The notes beneath the pieces were generated by a model. That model was not told the DNA's origin and made no database searches. It worked only from the letters and a program-made list of their open reading frames with translations. Below, one piece after another: positions 60,028-64,000 of a stretch of DNA of 64,000 nucleotides (within the stretch, counting starts at the first letter, position 1; every line of letters begins with the position of its first letter). Made by a program: the position numbers and the translations under genes. The DNA is from DASYKT01 sp035995185 (GTDB lineage: Bacteria; Acidobacteriota; Blastocatellia; Pyrinomonadales; Pyrinomonadaceae), in NCBI GenBank assembly GCA_035995185.1, contig DASYKT010000011.1:310001-374000 (forward strand). The letters run 5' to 3'.

Positions 60028-60093
60028 GCCACTAATTACACAAATAACACGAATAGAGAATTTTTCATTCGTGTTATTTGTGTAATTAGTGGC
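60028..60093. repeat. Palindromic intergenic repeat, family F2 (perfect arms)
   Basis: The 27-bp arms 60028-60054 (GCCACTAATTACACAAATAA at the start) and 60067-60093 are perfect inverted copies. A MITE-end-like TTTGCCTGTAAGTC lies just before it (60005-60018). It separates the HD gene from moaE. Confidence 0.9.
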
Positions 60094-60118
60094 GAATAAA
60101 TGATCGTATAGTAAAAAC

Positions 60119-60538
60119 TTAGGGCTCTGAACTTTCCACCCAGGCCCAACCATCCGCGTAAAATTCTTTTTTCCAGATCGGGACGGTTTTCTTTAGTTTG
60201 GTGATCAGCCAGGCGCAAGCTTCAAAGGCGTCTTTGCGGTGCGGCGCGGCGACAGTTACTACCACGCTGGTTTCGCCGATCTCCAGTTTTCCCAGCCGGT
60301 GAATTATTCCAATATTAGAAATTTCAAACTTTTCCCGGGCAGACGCGCCCAGCTTTTCCATTTCTTTAAGCGCCATCGGTTCGTAGGCTTCGTAGATCAG
60401 ATATAAAGTTTGTTTGCCCCGCGTGAATTCGCGGACATAGCCGTCGAGCGTCACCGTGGCCCCGCATTCGGGCGGGACGATGCGGCGGGCGGCCGCGCCG
60501 ATGTCGATTGCTTCAGTTGTGAGTTCGAAAAGATCCAT
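60119..60538 (-). CDS. moaE: Molybdopterin synthase catalytic subunit MoaE
   Basis: The 139-residue protein shows MoaE motifs: CGATVTLDGYVREFTRGKQT, LIYEAYEPMALKEMEKLGAS, GIIHRLGKLEIGETSVVVTV and the active-site Lys region TVPIWKKEFYADG. It transfers sulfur carried by MoaD to precursor Z to form molybdopterin. The moaD gene lies immediately upstream in transcription. No moaA/C is present here. The C-terminus WVESSEP is short. Confidence 0.95.
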   Translation of the reverse strand: MDLFELTTEAIDIGAAARRIVPPECGATVTLDGYVREFTRGKQTLYLIYEAYEPMALKEMEKLGASAREKFEISNIGIIHRLGKLEIGETSVVVTVAAPHRKDAFEACAWLITKLKKTVPIWKKEFYADGWAWVESSEP

Positions 60539-60550
60539 GCGAGAAAATTA

Positions 60551-60814
60551 TCACCCGCCCGAAACCGGCGGAAAAAAAGCGAGTTCGTCGCCGTCCTTTA
60601 AAACTTCGCCGCCATCTGCATATTCTTCATTCAGCGAAAAAAGCAAAGACCCCCGATAGCGTTCGCCCAGCAGCGGGTAGGCAGCCAAGACAGACTCCCT
60701 GGCCCCGGCAGCATTAACTCCGGCGGGAAAGGCGATCTCCTCATTTCTTTTCCCGGTGAGCTCTGCCGCGGCGCCAAAAAACAGCACGTTCACTTTTATC
60801 GAGGTGGAGTTCAT
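60551..60814 (-). CDS. moaD: Molybdopterin synthase sulfur carrier MoaD
   Basis: The 87-residue ubiquitin-fold protein starts MNSTSIKVNVLFFGAAAELT and ends in the required Gly-Gly (LAFFPPVSGG), which is thiocarboxylated and carries sulfur to MoaE. LLFSLNEEYADGGEVLKDGD is the usual pre-tail strand. The start overlaps the stop codon of the LON-domain gene by four bases, and moaE follows after 12 bp, so the three are one operon. Confidence 0.95.
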   Translation of the reverse strand: MNSTSIKVNVLFFGAAAELTGKRNEEIAFPAGVNAAGARESVLAAYPLLGERYRGSLLFSLNEEYADGGEVLKDGDELAFFPPVSGG

Positions 60815-61518
60815 TGGTCGAGGTCGATCTTCTTTTTGCTGTGCCCGTTGGTTTTGGATACCTGCGCGATCATCGCGGTTTCCTCGATATTTTCCACGGC
60901 TTTTTTCAGCACGGTGCGAAGGCGCTCCAGGCGTTTTACGGTCGAGCGGGTCTTCATCAATTCAAATTTGACGGAATTTTCAAAATTGAACGCGGCGGAA
61001 ATAAGATAGGAAAGTTCCTGCGGCGCGATATCGGGAAGTTCGGGCATCGGAGTGCGGTCGCCGCTGATGCTGTGGGCGGCGTTGGCGACGCGCTTAAAAA
61101 GTCCCGTAACCTCTTCGGAAAGCGATCCGAGCTTTTCCGCATCTTCTTCTTCGCGGTCTTCAAAATAAGTTACCTCGCCGGCCAGATAGGGTTCGCCGGT
61201 TTCCGCATACTCGTCGAAACGGTAGCGTATTATTCCGGTGATCACGATATTCGAACGCCCGTCTTCGAGCGGCTGAACTTCGCGCACTTCGGCGACGCAG
61301 CCAAAATGCCCGGCCGGCGGCAGCGGCTCTTCCGATTCCTGCGGTTCGAAATAGGAAAGCCCGAAAAGACGGTTTCCCGCCTGAACGTCGTCGAGCATTT
61401 TGCGGTAGCGCGGTTCAAAAATATGCAGCGGAATTATCTCTCCCGGCATCAGGATGACCGGCAGGGGAAATATCGGCAATTGCCGCACACCGCGTACTTT
61501 TTCCAGAGATTCCGACAT
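60811..61518 (-). CDS. LON substrate-binding-domain protein
   Basis: The 235-residue protein matches the isolated LON N-terminal domain: LPIFPLPVILMPGEIIPLHI, FEPRYRKMLDDVQAGNRLFG and FGCVAEVREVQPLEDGRSNI. A helical C-terminal region follows (FELMKTRSTVKRLERLRTVL). No ATPase or protease domain is attached. It may bind unfolded proteins or regulate Lon; the role is unknown. It is translationally coupled to moaD and starts 10 bp after the sbcD stop codon. Confidence 0.88.
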   Translation of the reverse strand: MSESLEKVRGVRQLPIFPLPVILMPGEIIPLHIFEPRYRKMLDDVQAGNRLFGLSYFEPQESEEPLPPAGHFGCVAEVREVQPLEDGRSNIVITGIIRYRFDEYAETGEPYLAGEVTYFEDREEEDAEKLGSLSEEVTGLFKRVANAAHSISGDRTPMPELPDIAPQELSYLISAAFNFENSVKFELMKTRSTVKRLERLRTVLKKAVENIEETAMIAQVSKTNGHSKKKIDLDQ

Positions 61519-61527
61519 CTATACGCC

Positions 61528-62793
61528 TTATACACTTTGTCCTGCGATCTTAGCGGCGATGAAATCCGCGATCTTTTCCGGTTCTTCGTCGCTTAAGGCC
61601 ATTTTCTTTGCGCCGATGATGGCGTCCGTTACCGGTGTTGGATCTTGTTTATAACGGGCGTCGCGCGCGATGAGGTCTTCGACCACCCGGCGCTCCAGGT
61701 CTTCGCGCGTTATGTCTTCTTCCGTGTCGGCCGCCACCGCGTATTCCACCGGGACGGTGTGATTCTTTAGCCGGACGTGCAGCGCGCCGGTCATTTTTTG
61801 CGTTTCCTCGCGTATCTTTTGTACTTCGAGCAGGGAATTAGGAAAACCAAGATGGCCGCGCAAAGTGATCTCTACTATCGGCTCCCCCGTATGGGCCGCG
61901 CTATCCGTGTCCCAGGTTTTGCCGCTTACTTTTTTTAACACACCTTCGGTAACTAACTCCGTCGTCATATCAGCCCCGACGGTAAAAGGAATTCTTTCAA
62001 AAGGCCGCTGCCGGTAATTTTGCAGGTGCTCGGCATTTACCTCGAGTTTTTCATCTACTTCAACCAGAAAGACGCCGCGCGTTTCCTTGAACTCTTCAAT
62101 ATTGGTTATTTCCAGCGAGCCGGGATTAAAGCACCAGTTATCGATGTCGAACATTTTATGCGTGTGACCGAGCGCGACATAATCGGTGACGGATTTAAGC
62201 TCTTTCAGACTGGCCATGGAAAGCGAAGGCAGCGGGTGTGTCTGATGCCCTTCGACATCGGTGTGCAGCATGAGAATATGAAACGCGCCTTCACGGCGAT
62301 TTTCTTTTATCCCCTCGGTAAGCATCGGGATCGCCACATTTGCCGAGGCGCCGTACCATTTCGAACCGAAAATACGGGCCGGACCGATGTCGACGAACGA
62401 TCCTTCTTTCTCACTCTCGTCCCACGGCTCATATTGCATCCTGCCGTTTTCGACGTGCGGTTCGAGCAGTTTTAGCAGCCCCCAGGCGGAAAGCGAGCGC
62501 AGCCAGCTAAAGGCGCTGCCGGAACCGGCCTGATCGTGATTGCCTTCGATAACGACGACGGGAATATTATTTCTTTTCAGTAATTCAAGCCCCGCCATGG
62601 CATGATTCATCGCCTGCGGCTCGACATTGCGTTTATGAAAAAAATCGCCGGCGATAATGACAAAATCAACCTGCGTGTCAACCGCGTATTTTTTCAGCGC
62701 GTCATACCAGGCGAGAAAAAAATCCTTCGGACTCTCTTCCAACTGGTAACGCGTGCAGCCCAGATGTATATCCGCAATGTGGAGAAACTTCAT
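61528..62793 (-). CDS. sbcD: SbcD/Mre11-like DNA repair exonuclease
   Basis: The 421-residue protein carries the metallophosphatase motifs of Mre11/SbcD: FLHIADIHLGCTRYQLEESP (D-x-H), VIIAGDFFHKRN (GD), VVVIEGNHDQAGSGSAF (GNHD), MLHTDVEGHQTHPLPS and VALGHTHKMFDIDNW (GHxH). The C-terminal part (about 290-420) is the helical capping domain. It degrades DNA ends with SbcC, which is not in the window. The product is moderately long for SbcD. It leads a transcript with the LON, moaD and moaE genes. Confidence 0.92.
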   Translation of the reverse strand: MKFLHIADIHLGCTRYQLEESPKDFFLAWYDALKKYAVDTQVDFVIIAGDFFHKRNVEPQAMNHAMAGLELLKRNNIPVVVIEGNHDQAGSGSAFSWLRSLSAWGLLKLLEPHVENGRMQYEPWDESEKEGSFVDIGPARIFGSKWYGASANVAIPMLTEGIKENRREGAFHILMLHTDVEGHQTHPLPSLSMASLKELKSVTDYVALGHTHKMFDIDNWCFNPGSLEITNIEEFKETRGVFLVEVDEKLEVNAEHLQNYRQRPFERIPFTVGADMTTELVTEGVLKKVSGKTWDTDSAAHTGEPIVEITLRGHLGFPNSLLEVQKIREETQKMTGALHVRLKNHTVPVEYAVAADTEEDITREDLERRVVEDLIARDARYKQDPTPVTDAIIGAKKMALSDEEPEKIADFIAAKIAGQSV

Positions 62794-62924
62794 AATATTT
62801 ACATCAATTATACGATACTTTTGCAGAAAACTATCAGACCGGCCATTTTCACAATTTTATTCGAAATAGATAAAAGATGATAGATGATAACGAATAGATC
62901 GGATCCCATCTATTCCGAGGAAAT

Positions 62925-63761
62925 TTAATTATTTCTTTGCAGTATCCGGTAAGCTTCCGACCGGCTCAAGCCGAATTCCTTCGCGGCTTTTTTCAGCGCG
63001 GCTTTGCGGTCGAAGCCTTCATTTTCCAGCTGGGCGACGCGATCCGCCAGCGACCCTGAGTTTTCAGTTTTTAATTTTGAATTTTGAATTTCGGTGCGGT
63101 CTATTACCAGCACGATCTCGCCTTTTACAGTTAGCGCCGCAAATTTCTCCGATAGTTCCTGCAGATCGCCGCGAATAATTTCTTCGTGCAGTTTGGTCAG
63201 CTCGCGGGCGACGGCGGCTTGGCGGTTTCCCAGCACTTCCAGGCAATCGGCGAGAGATTTGCCCAGACGATGCGGCGTTTCGTAAAACACCAGCGTGGCG
63301 GGGATACTCTTAACTTCTTTTAATCGCGTGATGCGCTCGCCTTTTTTTGAAGGCAGAAAGCCGCCGAAAAAATGCGAATCGGTCGGCAGCCCCGAGATAA
63401 CCAGCGCATTCACAAAAGCGGCCGCACCCGGGATCGAAATAACTTTTGCGCCGATCTCGTAAGCTTTTTGCACGATGCGAAAAGCGGGGTCGCAAATGCC
63501 GGGTGTGCCGGCGTCGGATGTGACCGCAATATTTTTTCCGTCGAGCAAAAGTTTGGCCAGTTCGTTCGCGCGCTCGTGTTCGTTGTGTTCGTGATAGCTG
63601 AGGAGTTTGTTTTTGATGCCGTAATGGTTCAGCAGTTTTCCGGTGTGGCGGGTGTCTTCACAGGCGATCAGATCGGCGATTTTAAGGGTCTGCAGAGCGC
63701 GCGGCGAAATGTCCTGCAGGTTGCCGATCGGCGTGGCTACCAGGTAGAGGGTTCCGGCCAT
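62925..63761 (-). CDS. rsmI: 16S rRNA (cytidine(1402)-2'-O)-methyltransferase RsmI
   Basis: The 278-residue protein shows the RsmI/YraL motifs: GTLYLVATPIGNLQDISPRA, LIACEDTRHTGKLLNHYGIK, VTSDAGTPGICDPAFRIVQK, IPGAAAFVNALVISGLPTDS and LVFYETPHRLGKSL. It methylates the 2'-OH of C1402 in 16S rRNA using SAM. The last 50 residues (ALKKAAKEFGLSRSEAYRIL) form a helix-turn-helix-like tail common in this family. The gene is alone; repeat sequence lies past its stop codon. Confidence 0.95.
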   Translation of the reverse strand: MAGTLYLVATPIGNLQDISPRALQTLKIADLIACEDTRHTGKLLNHYGIKNKLLSYHEHNEHERANELAKLLLDGKNIAVTSDAGTPGICDPAFRIVQKAYEIGAKVISIPGAAAFVNALVISGLPTDSHFFGGFLPSKKGERITRLKEVKSIPATLVFYETPHRLGKSLADCLEVLGNRQAAVARELTKLHEEIIRGDLQELSEKFAALTVKGEIVLVIDRTEIQNSKLKTENSGSLADRVAQLENEGFDRKAALKKAAKEFGLSRSEAYRILQRNN

Positions 63762-63797
63762 GCGTTAATAGTAAAGGTATTGCCGAAAAAAGAAAAA

Positions 63798-63821
63798 AGC
63801 CCGGACGGTCAGGCCCGGGCT
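63798..63821 (-). terminator. Rho-independent terminator of the last gene
   Basis: AGCCCGG (63798-63804) pairs with CCGGGCT (63815-63821), and on the minus strand TTTTTTCTTTTTT follows, so it ends the transcript of the gene at 63887-64000. Confidence 0.85.
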
Positions 63822-63886
63822 GCGCGTTGCGGCTTTTGGCATATCTTAGTACTTCGGAGGCAGCCGCAGCAACGTTTTGTAGTTTC

Positions 63887-64000
63887 TTAGAAAGGCCACG
63901 GAGTATTATTGCCACGTCCATTACCACGCCCGCGGCCGTTGCCGTTCCCGCGGTTGTTATAGCCGATGCCATAGGCATTAGCGATCACCCGCAGGTCGTT
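63887..64000 (-). CDS. C-terminal end of an Asn/Gly/Arg-rich protein (start beyond window)
   Basis: The last 37 codons decode as NDLRVIANAYGIGYNNRGNG, then NGRGRGNGRGNNTPWPF and a TAA stop. The tail is made of Asn, Gly and Arg, as in RNA-binding or low-complexity C-termini. The body of the protein is outside the window, so its family cannot be stated. A terminator lies 65 bp past the stop codon. Confidence 0.75.
   Translation of the reverse strand, partial: NDLRVIANAYGIGYNNRGNGNGRGRGNGRGNNTPWPF

Noticed and set aside
1..64000. CRISPR array
   Set aside because: The repeats are inverted and dispersed, not direct repeats with regular spacers, and no cas genes are present.
1..64000. Prophage
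   Set aside because: The S74 domain alone suggests phage, but no capsid, terminase, integrase or other phage gene is present.
1..64000. tRNA or rRNA genes
   Set aside because: No T-loop-like GGTTCGAATCC blocks in cloverleaf context and no rRNA-like stretches were noticed; a covariance search would be needed to be certain.

Overview
The window looks like chromosomal DNA of a Gram-negative bacterium, most probably an Acidobacteriota of the Blastocatellia/Pyrinomonadaceae type. This rests on the moderately GC-rich coding DNA, a CarD regulator, bacillithiol synthesis (BshA), many secreted proteins with carboxypeptidase-regulatory or SpoIVB-S55 domains, and very many palindromic intergenic repeats. 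It is an inference from content; no rRNA or tRNA gene was seen.

Layout. 1-5.9 kb (minus strand): a secreted PIG-L deacetylase cut by the window edge, an APC permease coupled to bshA, and a secreted PQQ-type sugar dehydrogenase. 6.0-14.6 kb is rich in phosphate genes: PPK2 polyphosphate kinase, exopolyphosphatase, a CBS protein, a SixA-like phosphatase and phoU-phoB-phoR, with a three-copy TTAACA array at 11-bp phasing ahead of phoU. 14.7-23 kb holds carD, queF, a PilZ protein, ctaA, tlyA, a YkgJ/GNAT pair, nadK, a dicarboxylate symporter and a rhomboid protease. 23-31 kb holds a GxxExxY gene tightly enclosed by inverted repeats, two metallo-beta-lactamase-fold hydrolases, an M16 peptidase, and an EmrAB-like efflux pair with a clear promoter and palindromic operator. 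31-46 kb has a large SPFH protein, a degenerate second GxxExxY element, a leader-peptide-like small protein, an M14 carboxypeptidase, a threonine-dehydratase-type enzyme, an OPT transporter and several surface proteins, including one with a self-cleaving S74 domain. 46-64 kb contains a second PilZ protein, two peptidases, a DUF4177/HNH/TatA cluster, a broken REP-associated transposase, lipid enzymes, a TPR protein, an S55-domain protein, an HD hydrolase, moaE-moaD-LON-sbcD, rsmI, and the end of a Gly/Asn/Arg-rich protein.

The main unusual theme is the repeat landscape. At least six families of palindromes sit between genes. Two families built on the pattern CCAC-n-ACAC-n-ACAC occur both as short gene-less palindromes and as terminal inverted repeats around GxxExxY genes, one apparently intact (22942-23428) and one decayed (34251-34764). 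I propose that GxxExxY proteins, which carry PD-(D/E)XK nuclease-like residues, are the mobilising enzymes of this repeat superfamily and that the short palindromes are their non-autonomous relatives. Copies have also been captured into coding sequences: they encode a signal peptide (PIG-L protein) and C-terminal tails (rhomboid, CtaA). One composite copy is flanked by a 10-bp direct repeat resembling a target-site duplication.
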